This document shows positions 16,538-24,989 of a stretch of DNA of 64,000 nucleotides, in pieces. Numbering within the stretch: position 1 is the first letter of the stretch; each line of letters begins with the position of its first letter. The notes under the pieces were generated by a model that saw nothing but the letters and a program-made list of their open reading frames with translations, was not told where the DNA came from and did no database searches. Origin of the DNA: Bacteroidota bacterium (GTDB lineage: Bacteria > Bacteroidota > Bacteroidia > Chitinophagales > Chitinophagaceae); contig VBAR01000001.1 of assembly GCA_005882315.1 (NCBI GenBank), forward strand, positions 1,747,736 through 1,811,735. The letters run 5' to 3'. The position numbers and the translations under genes were made by a program.

Positions 16538-17788
16538 ATGGAATTAAAAAGGGTAGTTATAACAGGCATGGGCGCCATCACTCCCGTCGGTAACACACTG
16601 AATGACTATTGGAATGGCTTGATCAACGGTGTTAGCGGAGCTGCTAATATTACATTGTTTGATGCGTCAAAATTCAAAACAAAGTTTGCCTGCGAAATAA
16701 AAGGTTTTGACCCGCTGAAATTCCTTGATAGAAAAGAAGCAAGAAAAGTTGATCGCTTTACCCAGATTGCTTTAGTGGCAAGTGATGAGGCTGTTGCAGA
16801 TGCGGGTATCACAAAAGAAAATGCAAATGCTGACCGGGTAGGGGTTGTATTTGCCAGCGGCATCGGCGGGTTGATCACATTCCAGGAAGAGGTGATCAAT
16901 TTTGCAAAAGGCGATGGCACACCACGTTTCAATCCTTTCTTTATTCCTAAAATGATATTGGATATCGCCGCAGGGCAAATATCTATGCGGCATGGTTTCC
17001 GCGGTCCCAACTTCGCTGTTGTGAGTGCCTGCGCTTCATCTACCAATGCAATGATGGAAGCATTTAATCTGATACGATTAGATAAAGCTGATATAATAGT
17101 AACAGGCGGAGCCGAAGCAGTGATAAGTGAAGCAGGTGTAGGTGGTTTCAATGCAATGAAAGCTTTAAGCGAAAGAAATGATAGTCCGGAAACAGCCTCC
17201 CGCCCTTATGACAAAGAACGGGATGGTTTTGTAATGGGCGAAGGTGCTGGCGTGGTAATCTTTGAAGAACTGGAGCATGCCATTAAACGCGGAGCAAAAA
17301 TTTATTGTGAAGTGAAAGGTGGTGGTGCTACTGCCGACGCACATCATTTAACTGCACCACATCCTGAAGGATTAGGTGCAAGAAACGTAATGATCGCTGC
17401 GCTAAAAGATGCAGGTATGAAGCCATCAGACATTGATTATATCAACACACATGGTACAGCTACACCATTAGGTGATGGTGCTGAAGTAAAGGCCATCGTT
17501 GAAGTATTTGGTGAGCATGCTAAAAAAATAAATATCAGTTCTACTAAATCAATGACAGGACATTGTCTCGGCGCAGCCGGGGTAATAGAAGCGATTGCTT
17601 GTATTCAATCCGTGGTGCATGATCTGATACCTCCTACTATCAATCATTTTACTGACGATCCTGAATTACCCGATTTGAATTATACTTTCAATAAAGCACA
17701 GAAAAGAACAGTGAACGCTGCATTGAGCAACACATTTGGTTTTGGCGGACACAATGCCTGCTTGATAGTAAAAAAGTATAAAAAGTAA
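16538..17788 (+). CDS. fabF: Beta-ketoacyl-ACP synthase II
   Basis: Condenses malonyl-ACP with acyl-ACP in fatty acid elongation. The 416 residues have the complete Cys-His-His triad: Cys165 in VVSACASSTNA, the first His in NTHGTATPLGD, and the second in GHCLGAAGVIEA. The family N-terminus RVVITGMGAITPVGN begins right after the ATG. Length is standard for FabF. It lies 165 bp after acpP with a terminator between, and rnc follows. Confidence 0.97.
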   Translation: MELKRVVITGMGAITPVGNTLNDYWNGLINGVSGAANITLFDASKFKTKFACEIKGFDPLKFLDRKEARKVDRFTQIALVASDEAVADAGITKENANADRVGVVFASGIGGLITFQEEVINFAKGDGTPRFNPFFIPKMILDIAAGQISMRHGFRGPNFAVVSACASSTNAMMEAFNLIRLDKADIIVTGGAEAVISEAGVGGFNAMKALSERNDSPETASRPYDKERDGFVMGEGAGVVIFEELEHAIKRGAKIYCEVKGGGATADAHHLTAPHPEGLGARNVMIAALKDAGMKPSDIDYINTHGTATPLGDGAEVKAIVEVFGEHAKKINISSTKSMTGHCLGAAGVIEAIACIQSVVHDLIPPTINHFTDDPELPDLNYTFNKAQKRTVNAALSNTFGFGGHNACLIVKKYKK

Positions 17789-17830
17789 AACTTCATTTAG
17801 CAAATTCCAATGACAACATTAATGGAATTT

Positions 17831-17858
17831 AATCTCGCCAATGGCGGGATTGTTTTTT
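17831..17858 (+). terminator. Terminator after fabF
   Basis: AATCTCGCC (17831-17839) pairs with GGCGGGATT (17843-17851), with one G-T wobble and a 3-nt loop, followed by GTTTTTT. It separates fabF from rnc. Confidence 0.75.
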
Positions 17859-17887
17859 GTGATAATAAAAAGTTGTAGCTTTTGCCC

Positions 17888-18625
17888 GTGGATTTTTTTA
17901 AAAACTTTTTCAAGGAATCGCAGGGTTCTTCGTTTAAAAAGGAACTGAAGAACATACTGGGTTATAAACCCAATAATATCTCTCTTTATAAAACGGCTCT
18001 TACACACCGCAGTGTTCGTGAAAGTGCAGATGAAAATAATGAGCGGCTTGAATATCTCGGTGATGCCGTATTGAGTGCAATGGTGGCCGATTATCTTTTC
18101 AAACGTTATCCCTACAAAGGTGAGGGGTTCCTTACCGAGATGCGCAGTAAAATGGTAAACCGTACCCAGCTCAATGATATTGCTATTCGCATGGGGTTAA
18201 AAAAAGTTACCTACTTCAATAAACTGGATGGCTCGTTAAAAATGAGCCAGATATTTGGCAACACACTGGAAGCATTGGTTGGCGCCGTGTATCTCGACCT
18301 CGGCTATAAAAAAGCAAGCAGTTGGGTAATGGATCACATCATACTGCCACATATGTTTATGGATGATCTGGAAAATCTTGAGATCAACCATAAAAACAAA
18401 CTCTATGGCTGGGCTAATAAGAATGGAAAGAATCTTGAGTTTGAAACACTGGAAGAAAAAATTGAGAATGGCCGTCGCTTATTTACAATTGGCGCTGTAG
18501 TAGATGGTGAATTGCTTGCGCAAGGAAAAGCTTTTAATAAAAAAGATGCTTCACAGATCGCTTCACAGATCGCAGTGGAGAAACTTGGCTTGCAGAATGC
18601 TGATGGAGTAGAAGAAGGTTTTTAA
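17888..18625 (+). CDS. rnc: Ribonuclease III
   Basis: Cleaves double-stranded RNA in rRNA processing and in mRNA and antisense turnover. The 245 residues contain the endonuclease signature ERLEYLGDAVLSAMV, the second acidic site in GNTLEALVGAVYLDLG, and a C-terminal double-stranded RNA-binding domain (about residues 170-240, ending SQIASQIAVEKLGL). In-frame starts are TTG at 17882 and GTG at 17888. I prefer GTG because the TTG lies in a TAGCTTTTG stretch that resembles a -7 promoter box, but this is not settled. It converges on the epimerase gene. Confidence 0.95.
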   Translation: MDFFKNFFKESQGSSFKKELKNILGYKPNNISLYKTALTHRSVRESADENNERLEYLGDAVLSAMVADYLFKRYPYKGEGFLTEMRSKMVNRTQLNDIAIRMGLKKVTYFNKLDGSLKMSQIFGNTLEALVGAVYLDLGYKKASSWVMDHIILPHMFMDDLENLEINHKNKLYGWANKNGKNLEFETLEEKIENGRRLFTIGAVVDGELLAQGKAFNKKDASQIASQIAVEKLGLQNADGVEEGF

Positions 18626-18665
18626 TTAGCCGAGTTTTCCTGATCTTCAGCGCAATTATTTACTC

Positions 18666-19082
18666 TTATTTTTCTTTATCAGGGCTGATGGATTGACACA
18701 ACTCGATCAATATTCCATTAGTGGTTTTTGGATGGAGAAAACAAACCAACTTATTATCTGCTCCTTTTTTGGGTTTTTTGTTCAACAGAATAAATCCTTC
18801 TTTTTTCATCCGTTCTATCTCCGCCTCTATATCATCCACGTCAAAAGCAATATGATGAACACCCTCGCCTTTTTTTTCTATGAATTTTGCGACCACTCCA
18901 TCGGGATCAGTACTTTCAAGAAGCTCGATCTTTGTTTCTCCCTGCCTGAAAAAAGCAGTGTTTACATTTTCCGATTCAACCAATTCAGTTTTGTAGCAGT
19001 TGGTGTTCAATAGTTTTTCAAACAGTGGGATTGAGCTGGTAAAACTCTTTACTGCTATGCCAATATGTTCTACTTTTTTCAT
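18666..19082 (-). CDS. mce: Methylmalonyl-CoA epimerase
   Basis: Interconverts (R)- and (S)-methylmalonyl-CoA in the propionyl-CoA/succinyl-CoA pathway. A single 138-residue VOC-fold protein: KVEHIGIAVKS with the first metal His, GEGVHHIAFDVDDIEAEI with the second, and GILIEL with the metal Glu, in the order and spacing of the family. The mutase genes are not in the window. Confidence 0.93.
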   Translation of the reverse strand: MKKVEHIGIAVKSFTSSIPLFEKLLNTNCYKTELVESENVNTAFFRQGETKIELLESTDPDGVVAKFIEKKGEGVHHIAFDVDDIEAEIERMKKEGFILLNKKPKKGADNKLVCFLHPKTTNGILIELCQSISPDKEK

Positions 19083-19121
19083 TTAAACCTTTGGGGATAA
19101 GGAATGTTAGTTAAGTTAGGG

Positions 19122-19205
19122 CCTGTGTTAACCTGCTCACTAGGGTTGTTGCAGCACAAGAGTGCGACGCAACAGACGATGATAGTAGCAATTTAGCCGG
19201 TCCCA
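19122..19205 (+). repeat. Dispersed repeat, copy A
   Basis: The core at 19156-19196 (ACAAGAGTGCGACGCAACAG then ACGATGATAGTAG) matches about 32 of 41 positions of a sequence at 51063-51103. A looser match extends upstream (TTGTTGC before the core), with a gap of about 18 bp in this copy. It lies in the 245-bp gap between mce and iscS and is not coding. It probably belongs to a genome-wide family. Confidence 0.6.
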
Positions 19206-19289
19206 TAAAAAAATAATCGTTTGCCTTGCGATTTCGGTAAAATTAGTGTTTCGGCCTAAAATAGGCTGGCTTTGTAGGCAGTTTTGAGC

Positions 19290-19297
19290 TAATTTTG
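19290..19297 (+). promoter_or_regulatory. Candidate -7 box of the isc operon
   Basis: TAATTTTG matches TAnnTTTG exactly and lies about 31 bp before the chosen iscS ATG. A TTTG at 19271-19274 is somewhat close (15-bp spacer) for the -33 element. The box overlaps the upstream in-frame TTG at 19295, which argues against that TTG as the start codon. Confidence 0.4.
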
Positions 19298-19327
19298 TTG
19301 TCCACAGAAACGAAAACTAGAATAACC

Positions 19328-20545
19328 ATGGTGAAACTTCCTATATATCTTGACCACAATGCAACGACCCCGTGTGATCCCCGAGTAGTGGATGCGATGG
19401 TACCTTATTTTACCCAAAGTTTTGGTAATGCAGCAAGCCGTAACCATCCTTTTGGCTGGCAGGCTGAAGGTGCAGTAGATGATGCCCGCGAGCAGGTGGC
19501 TAAATTGATCGGTGCCGATCCAAAAGAAATTATTTTTACTTCAGGCGCAACGGAAGCAGACAATCTTGCTATTAAAGGTGTGTATGAAATGTATGCAAGC
19601 AAAGGCAATCATATCATCACCTGCAATATCGAACACAAAGCCGTGCTTGATACTTGTAAGCATATAGAAAAAGAAGGTGGTGAAGTAACTTACCTGAAAG
19701 TAAATGATGATGGATTGATCGATCTGAAAGAACTGGAAGCAGCAATCAAACCTTCAACAATTCTTATCGCTATCATGTACGCCAATAATGAAATTGGTAC
19801 AGTGATGCCGATGAAAGAGATCAGCGTTATTGCAAAAAAACATGGAGTACTTGTTTTTACTGATGCTACACAAGCAGTTGGTAAAATACCTGTGGATGTA
19901 AATAAAGATGGCATTGACCTGCTGGCTATGACAGCTCATAAAATGTATGGTCCGAAAGGAATTGGTGCTTTATATGTTCGCCGTAAAAATCCAAGAGTGA
20001 AAGTAACTGCACAAATGGATGGCGGTGGCCACGAAAGAGGAATGAGAAGCGGAACATTGAATGTACCAGGCATTGTCGGATTTGGTAAAGCTTGTGAACT
20101 GGCAATGAATGAAATGGAAGCTGATGCAAAACGTCTCAGCATTTTGCGTGATAAACTGGAGAATGGATTAATGCAACTGGAAGAAGCTTATATAAATGGA
20201 AGTAAACAATACAGGTTGCCACATGTAACGAATATTTCGTTCAAATACGTTGAAGGTGAAGGACTTTTGATGGGCTTTAATAAAGACATTGCACTTTCTT
20301 CCGGTTCGGCATGTACTTCTGCCTCACTTGAACCGTCTTATGTATTGAAAGCACTGGGGCTGGGAGATGATCTGGCACATAGTTCGCTCCGTTTTGGGTT
20401 AGGCAGGTTTACTACAGAAGACCAAATAGATTATACAATTGAAGCAGTTTCTAAAACGGTAACTAAATTAAGAGAGATGAGTCCGCTTTGGGAAATGTTT
20501 AAGGAAGGAATAGATATGAATAGCATTGAATGGGCACATCATTAA
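19328..20545 (+). CDS. iscS: Cysteine desulfurase IscS
   Basis: PLP enzyme that takes sulfur from cysteine for Fe-S clusters and thio-modified RNA. From the ATG at 19328 it has 405 residues: [13 protein letters not shown] at the N-terminus, the PLP lysine Lys205 in [10 protein letters not shown], and the mobile catalytic loop [14 protein letters not shown] with Cys329, the group I (IscS/Nfs1) pattern. The frame is open to a TTG at 19295, rejected because it overlaps a promoter-like box. First gene of iscS-iscU-iscA; no IscR, HscA or HscB genes are next to it. Confidence 0.97.
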   Translation: MVKLPIYLDHNATTPCDPRVVDAMVPYFTQSFGNAASRNHPFGWQAEGAVDDAREQVAKLIGADPKEIIFTSGATEADNLAIKGVYEMYASKGNHIITCNIEHKAVLDTCKHIEKEGGEVTYLKVNDDGLIDLKELEAAIKPSTILIAIMYANNEIGTVMPMKEISVIAKKHGVLVFTDATQAVGKIPVDVNKDGIDLLAMTAHKMYGPKGIGALYVRRKNPRVKVTAQMDGGGHERGMRSGTLNVPGIVGFGKACELAMNEMEADAKRLSILRDKLENGLMQLEEAYINGSKQYRLPHVTNISFKYVEGEGLLMGFNKDIALSSGSACTSASLEPSYVLKALGLGDDLAHSSLRFGLGRFTTEDQIDYTIEAVSKTVTKLREMSPLWEMFKEGIDMNSIEWAHH

Positions 20546-20580
20546 AAAAATATTCGATTCACAATTTTAAATAAATAATC

Positions 20581-21000
20581 ATGGCATACTCAGAAAAAGT
20601 GATTGATCACTACCAGAATCCGAAAAATGTAGGAACACTGGATAAGAGCAAATCAAATGTAGGGACAGGCCTTGTTGGTGCACCTGAGTGCGGTGACGTA
20701 ATGCGCCTGCAGATCGAAGTAGATGATGCTACCGGTATGATCAAGGATGCCAAGTTCAAAACATTTGGCTGCGGTTCAGCTATTGCATCTTCTTCACTCG
20801 CTACTGAGTGGCTGAAAGGTAAATCAGTAGATGATGCTATTAAGATCGATAACATGACCATCGTTGAAGAACTGAATCTTCCCCCGGTAAAAATTCACTG
20901 TTCAGTGCTGGCAGAAGATGCTATCAAAGCAGCAGTAAATGATTATCGCAAGAAGAATGGTTTACCTGAGTTGAAGTTTGAAGAGAGTGTTGTACATTAA
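20581..21000 (+). CDS. iscU: Fe-S cluster scaffold IscU
   Basis: Scaffold on which IscS sulfur and iron are assembled into a cluster. The 139 residues have the three cluster cysteines Cys37 (GAPECGDVM, with Asp39), Cys64 (TFGCGSAIASS) and Cys107 (PPVKIHCSVLAEDA, the HscA-binding LPPVK-like motif with His106). It lies 35 bp after iscS and 14 bp before iscA. Confidence 0.97.
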   Translation: MAYSEKVIDHYQNPKNVGTLDKSKSNVGTGLVGAPECGDVMRLQIEVDDATGMIKDAKFKTFGCGSAIASSSLATEWLKGKSVDDAIKIDNMTIVEELNLPPVKIHCSVLAEDAIKAAVNDYRKKNGLPELKFEESVVH

Positions 21001-21014
21001 TTTGTTCGTCCCTT

Positions 21015-21374
21015 ATGAGTAGTAATGTAGCATTAGAGAATAGTATTTATGTAAGTGATAAAGCAAAGGCTAAGGTGAAACAACTGATGGCTGATGCAGG
21101 CATTGCTGATGATTCTTCTTATTTTTTAAGAGTAGGTGTTGTAGGTGGCGGTTGTTCGGGATTAAGCTATAAACTCGATTTCGATAACGAAACAAAACCG
21201 ATGGACCAGGTGTTCGAGGATAACGGAACAAAAGTGGTGACAGATCTGAAGAGTTTTTTATATCTCGTAAACACGATGCTTGATTTTAGTGATGGTTTGA
21301 ATGGAAAAGGGTTTTATTTCAGCAACCCAAATGCAAGCCGTACCTGCGGATGCGGTGAGAGTTTTTCAGTATAA
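21015..21374 (+). CDS. iscA: A-type Fe-S carrier IscA
   Basis: Carries or inserts Fe-S clusters. A 119-residue HesB/IscA-fold protein with the three conserved cysteines: Cys47 in VVGGGCSGLSY, and Cys111 and Cys113 in the C-terminal TCGCGESF. The N-terminus is slightly longer than in E. coli IscA (starts MSSNVALENSIYVSDKA). Last gene of the isc unit, followed by a strong terminator. Confidence 0.95.
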   Translation: MSSNVALENSIYVSDKAKAKVKQLMADAGIADDSSYFLRVGVVGGGCSGLSYKLDFDNETKPMDQVFEDNGTKVVTDLKSFLYLVNTMLDFSDGLNGKGFYFSNPNASRTCGCGESFSV

Positions 21375-21406
21375 AATTAATTGGACGGTTTTATTATAAT
21401 AGAAAG

Positions 21407-21431
21407 GTCCTGCTGCGGCGGGACTTTTTTT
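21407..21431 (+). terminator. Terminator of the isc operon
   Basis: GTCCTGC (21407-21413), a 4-nt loop, GCGGGAC (21418-21424), one G-T wobble, followed directly by seven T. Confidence 0.85.
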
Positions 21432-21534
21432 ATTAACTGATGTAGAGAATTATCCCGCCTGGGGATTCAGTTTTAATACTTTGAAAACCCGAAATCTGGA
21501 ATCTTCCGTGTATTTTGCACCATCGTCAATTCCT

Positions 21535-22254
21535 ATGTGGTCCATCTGTAAGAAAGAACTCCGTCAATTTTTCAGCAGTCTCACCGGCTATATTGTTATC
21601 ATTGTTTTTTTATTGGTAAATGGATTGGTATTATTTGTATTTGATAATAATATATTGGATACCGGCTATGCCACACTCGACCGTTTTTTCCAGTTAGCTC
21701 CATGGATATTGTTATTACTCGTTCCTGCTACTACTATGCGGAGCTTTTCGGAGGAATTCAAAACAGGGACTTTTGAGATTTTACAGACAAGACCACTCAG
21801 CCGCTGGCAGATCGTTTGGGGTAAATATTGGGGTAGCCTTCTTGTAGTGTTTATTGCGTTGCTCCCATCCATCATCTATTTTCTTTCCATTCAGCAACTC
21901 TCATCCGGCGAGGGATTAGATACCGGTGCCACGATTGGTTCTTATATTGGTTTGTTCTTTTTGGCTGCTGTTTTTACTGCTATAGGAATTTGTGCAAGCA
22001 GCTTTACTAATAATGCTGTTGTAGCTTTTATTATATCATTGATCGGTTGTGCATTGCTGTATTATGGTTTTAATGCCATCAGTAAGTTACCGGCTCTTGA
22101 AAACGGTGCTGATTATTATGTGGATATGATCGGTGTGGATTTTCATTATCAGAGTATCAGCCGCGGATTGATTGACACAAGAGATCTGATTTATTTCCTT
22201 AGCATAATAATTTTATTCTTAACTATCACGCATCAAAACCTGAAAAAGAAATAA
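21535..22254 (+). CDS. gldF: Gliding motility-associated ABC transporter permease GldF
   Basis: Membrane subunit of the GldA-GldF-GldG ABC transporter, linked to gliding motility in Flavobacterium but also found in non-gliding Bacteroidota. The 239 residues (family about 240) carry some six transmembrane segments and the ABC-2 permease hallmarks MRSFSEEFKTGTFEILQTRP and SRWQIVWGKYWG. The frame opens at a TTG (21481), but the family N-terminus IxxKELRQFFSSLTGYI fits the ATG at 21535. It overlaps gldG by one base (TAATG). gldA is not here. Confidence 0.92.
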   Translation: MWSICKKELRQFFSSLTGYIVIIVFLLVNGLVLFVFDNNILDTGYATLDRFFQLAPWILLLLVPATTMRSFSEEFKTGTFEILQTRPLSRWQIVWGKYWGSLLVVFIALLPSIIYFLSIQQLSSGEGLDTGATIGSYIGLFFLAAVFTAIGICASSFTNNAVVAFIISLIGCALLYYGFNAISKLPALENGADYYVDMIGVDFHYQSISRGLIDTRDLIYFLSIIILFLTITHQNLKKK

Positions 22255-23969
22255 TGAACTCAATAGGGAGTAAAATATTGAATTCAAAATTCTGGTGGCT
22301 CTGGCTGCTGGTATTTCTTTTTGGAGTAAACTTTTTGGCATCCCAATTTCATTCACGTTATGATCTGACAAAAGAAAAAAGATATACGCTGAGTAAGGCG
22401 ACAAAAAAAATATTGAGCAGTCTCGATGACGATATATCAATTGAAATTTTTCTGAAAGGGGATTTTCCTACAGGGTTTAGAAAATTGGCAGGAAGTGTAA
22501 GAGAGTTCGCCGGTCTGATGAAAGATATCAATGGTTCAAAAGTTCATTATCGGTTTATTTCCCCGCAGGATGATTTTCCGGGAGTAGGGGGAATGCGATA
22601 TGAAGATACATTAGTTGGAATGGGTGCCATACCAATCAATCTTACTGTGCAGGTAAAAGCAGGGCAGGAGAATAAAAGAATTTATCCGGTAGCACTAATA
22701 AAATATAAAGGGAAGCAAGCCCTGGTGAATTTGTATTCCGGTGGTAAACGAATGATCACACCAGTTGAGATTAATAGCGCTGAAGCATTAATGGAATACC
22801 AGTTTGCTAAAACACTTAACTCTTTGCTCAATGAAGAAAAGCCATTGGTTGCTTATTCAGTAGGTAATGGCGAACCAGCGAATGCAAGAAGCTATGCCTT
22901 GCAGCAGGCATTGCGTACCGATTACCAGTTGTTTACTTTTAATATCAACCAGCAAAAGACAATTCCTGATACTTTTGAAACACTCATTATTGTAAAGCCA
23001 TCCATTGCATTTTCTGACGAAGAAAAATTCAAAATAGACCAGTATGTTATGCGTGGCGGAAAACTTTTATTATTTATTGATGGATTGAATGCAGAGCAGG
23101 ATAGTTTAGGTTTCAAACCGGAGCTTGTTGCATATGATAGGAACCTTAATCTTACTGATATTTTATTTCGTTACGGAGTGAGAATAAATCCCGACCTGGT
23201 AATGGATCTGCAATGCGATTTTATGCCGTTTGCAGTCGGGGGAAATGCTGAAAATCCGCAGTATGAATATCTGCACTGGAATTATTATCCTTTATTTGAA
23301 TCGATGGGTAATCATGCCACTAATAAAAATATAGGGTTGGTAGCTGGCCGGTTTGTCAATTCCATTGATACGATAAAAGTCGAAGGTGTTAAAAAAACGC
23401 CATTATTATATTCATCTGCTAACTCAAGAAAAATTACAACACCTGCTTTAATAAGTTTAAATGAAAACAGGAACGCACCGCAGGATAATAACTTTAGGGA
23501 AAATGCAATTCCAGTTGCCATACTCTTAGAGGGAAAGTTTACTTCTCTTTATAAAGGTCGTACATCAAAGTCAGTGATTGATACAATGGCAGCAATGGGT
23601 TTGACTTACCGTGAGTCATCGGATGAAAATAAAATAATTGTAGTAAGTGATGGTGATATTGTACTGAATGACTTTTCACCGAAGGATGGGCCTTTGGAAA
23701 TGGGAGTGAATTTATTTACTGTAGGCTCACAGTATGAATACCAGTTTGCAAACCGTGAATTTTTATTAAATAGTCTTGAATATCTAACTGGCAATCCTGA
23801 TATCATTGAAACAAGAAATAAAGAAATTGTACTTCGGCAATTGGATCCCGTTAAAGTAAAAGTCCAAAAGACCACCTGGCAATTCATCAATATTGCTCTG
23901 CCGATTTTACTCGTTATTTTATGTGGTTGGGTTTACCAGCAAATCAGGAAGAGAAAATATGCTGCCTGA
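22254..23969 (+). CDS. gldG: Gliding motility-associated ABC transporter protein GldG
   Basis: Auxiliary component of the GldAFG transporter, 571 residues. One transmembrane helix near the N-terminus (WWLWLLVFLFGVNFLAS), a large ABC_transp_aux domain (RYDLTKEKRYTLSKATKKIL, SIEIFLKGDFPTGFRKL, RGGKLLLFIDG, VSDGDIVLNDF), and a second helix at the C-terminus (FINIALPILLVILCGWVYQ) before a basic end. One-base overlap with gldF shows translational coupling. Confidence 0.93.
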   Translation: MNSIGSKILNSKFWWLWLLVFLFGVNFLASQFHSRYDLTKEKRYTLSKATKKILSSLDDDISIEIFLKGDFPTGFRKLAGSVREFAGLMKDINGSKVHYRFISPQDDFPGVGGMRYEDTLVGMGAIPINLTVQVKAGQENKRIYPVALIKYKGKQALVNLYSGGKRMITPVEINSAEALMEYQFAKTLNSLLNEEKPLVAYSVGNGEPANARSYALQQALRTDYQLFTFNINQQKTIPDTFETLIIVKPSIAFSDEEKFKIDQYVMRGGKLLLFIDGLNAEQDSLGFKPELVAYDRNLNLTDILFRYGVRINPDLVMDLQCDFMPFAVGGNAENPQYEYLHWNYYPLFESMGNHATNKNIGLVAGRFVNSIDTIKVEGVKKTPLLYSSANSRKITTPALISLNENRNAPQDNNFRENAIPVAILLEGKFTSLYKGRTSKSVIDTMAAMGLTYRESSDENKIIVVSDGDIVLNDFSPKDGPLEMGVNLFTVGSQYEYQFANREFLLNSLEYLTGNPDIIETRNKEIVLRQLDPVKVKVQKTTWQFINIALPILLVILCGWVYQQIRKRKYAA

Positions 23970-23985
23970 CACAAACCCCTTCCAT

Positions 23986-23993
23986 TATCTTTG
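23986..23993 (+). promoter_or_regulatory. Candidate -7 box for the TerC gene
   Basis: TATCTTTG is an exact TAnnTTTG match 17 bp before the ATG, placing the transcript start near 24000. No clear -33 element at the usual distance. Confidence 0.4.
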
Positions 23994-24010
23994 AGCAATA
24001 AGTAACAGGA

Positions 24011-24979
24011 ATGACAAAAGACCAGCTTACCTATCTCGTTTTCGGCCTTGTATTGATCATTGCATTAGCTTTTGATTTAGGCTTGTTAAGCAAAAGGGGA
24101 AGGAAGGTTACCATAAAACAGGCATTATACCAGACATTTTTCTGGGTAGGACTTGCATTGGGCTTTTTTGTTTTTATGTGGATAAACAAAGGCCAAACGC
24201 TTGCCCTCGAATACCTCAGCGCCTATTTAATGGAGTGGAGCCTGAGTATTGATAATATTTTTGTTTTCATTCTCATCTTTACTTCATTTTCTGTCAAGGA
24301 AAAGTATTATGGCCAGGTTTTGTTGATTGGTATTTTGATGGCTATTGTTTTTAGGGTCATCTTTATTACAGTTGGCGTTGCATTGGTTGACCAATTTTAT
24401 TGGGTACTTTATTTGTTCGGTGGTTTCCTGATTTTCACCGGTTATAAAATGTTTACTGCAACTGATGATGAAGAGTTTGACCCCCATGAAACCAGGATAT
24501 TTCGTTTTATGAAAAGATTCCTGCCTTTGGCCACGCATGATGGAGAGGGGAAATTTATTGTAAGGGAAAATGGCAAGCCGCTTTATACTACCTTGTTTGT
24601 AGTAGTAGTTATGCTTGCAGCAATCGACTTAGTGTTTGCGTTAGATAGTATTCCGGCAGTAATGGGTATTTCAAGAGATAAACTGGTAATTTATACATCC
24701 AATATTTTTGCAGTGCTGGGGCTTCGTTCATTATTCTTTTTATTGCGTGGTGCTATTTCCAAATTTGATTACCTGCAACAAGGTATTGCCATTGTGCTTG
24801 TATTTATTGGTTTAAAAATGCTGGGTGAGCACTGGATCAATCAATGGCTAGATAAGACCACACAGGTATTTATTTCCTTAGGTGTTATGATGATTTGTTT
24901 AGCTGGTTCTATATTTTATTCCATGTCGGTGCAGAAAAAAGGGGTACCGCCTGAAGTGGGAGATAAAGATATTTACTAA
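24011..24979 (+). CDS. TerC/Alx family membrane protein
   Basis: Integral membrane protein with about nine helices, 322 residues. The two conserved TerC segments are clear: MEWSLSIDNIFVFILIF near residue 75 and AAIDLVFALDSIPAVMGIS near residue 205, each with the acidic residues thought to bind a metal. Members of the Alx branch export manganese or respond to alkaline pH; others occur in tellurite resistance. There is no tellurite cluster here, so a metal exporter is more likely. It is followed 10 bp later by murF-alr. Confidence 0.9.
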   Translation: MTKDQLTYLVFGLVLIIALAFDLGLLSKRGRKVTIKQALYQTFFWVGLALGFFVFMWINKGQTLALEYLSAYLMEWSLSIDNIFVFILIFTSFSVKEKYYGQVLLIGILMAIVFRVIFITVGVALVDQFYWVLYLFGGFLIFTGYKMFTATDDEEFDPHETRIFRFMKRFLPLATHDGEGKFIVRENGKPLYTTLFVVVVMLAAIDLVFALDSIPAVMGISRDKLVIYTSNIFAVLGLRSLFFLLRGAISKFDYLQQGIAIVLVFIGLKMLGEHWINQWLDKTTQVFISLGVMMICLAGSIFYSMSVQKKGVPPEVGDKDIY

Positions 24980-24989
24980 AATTTTTTAC

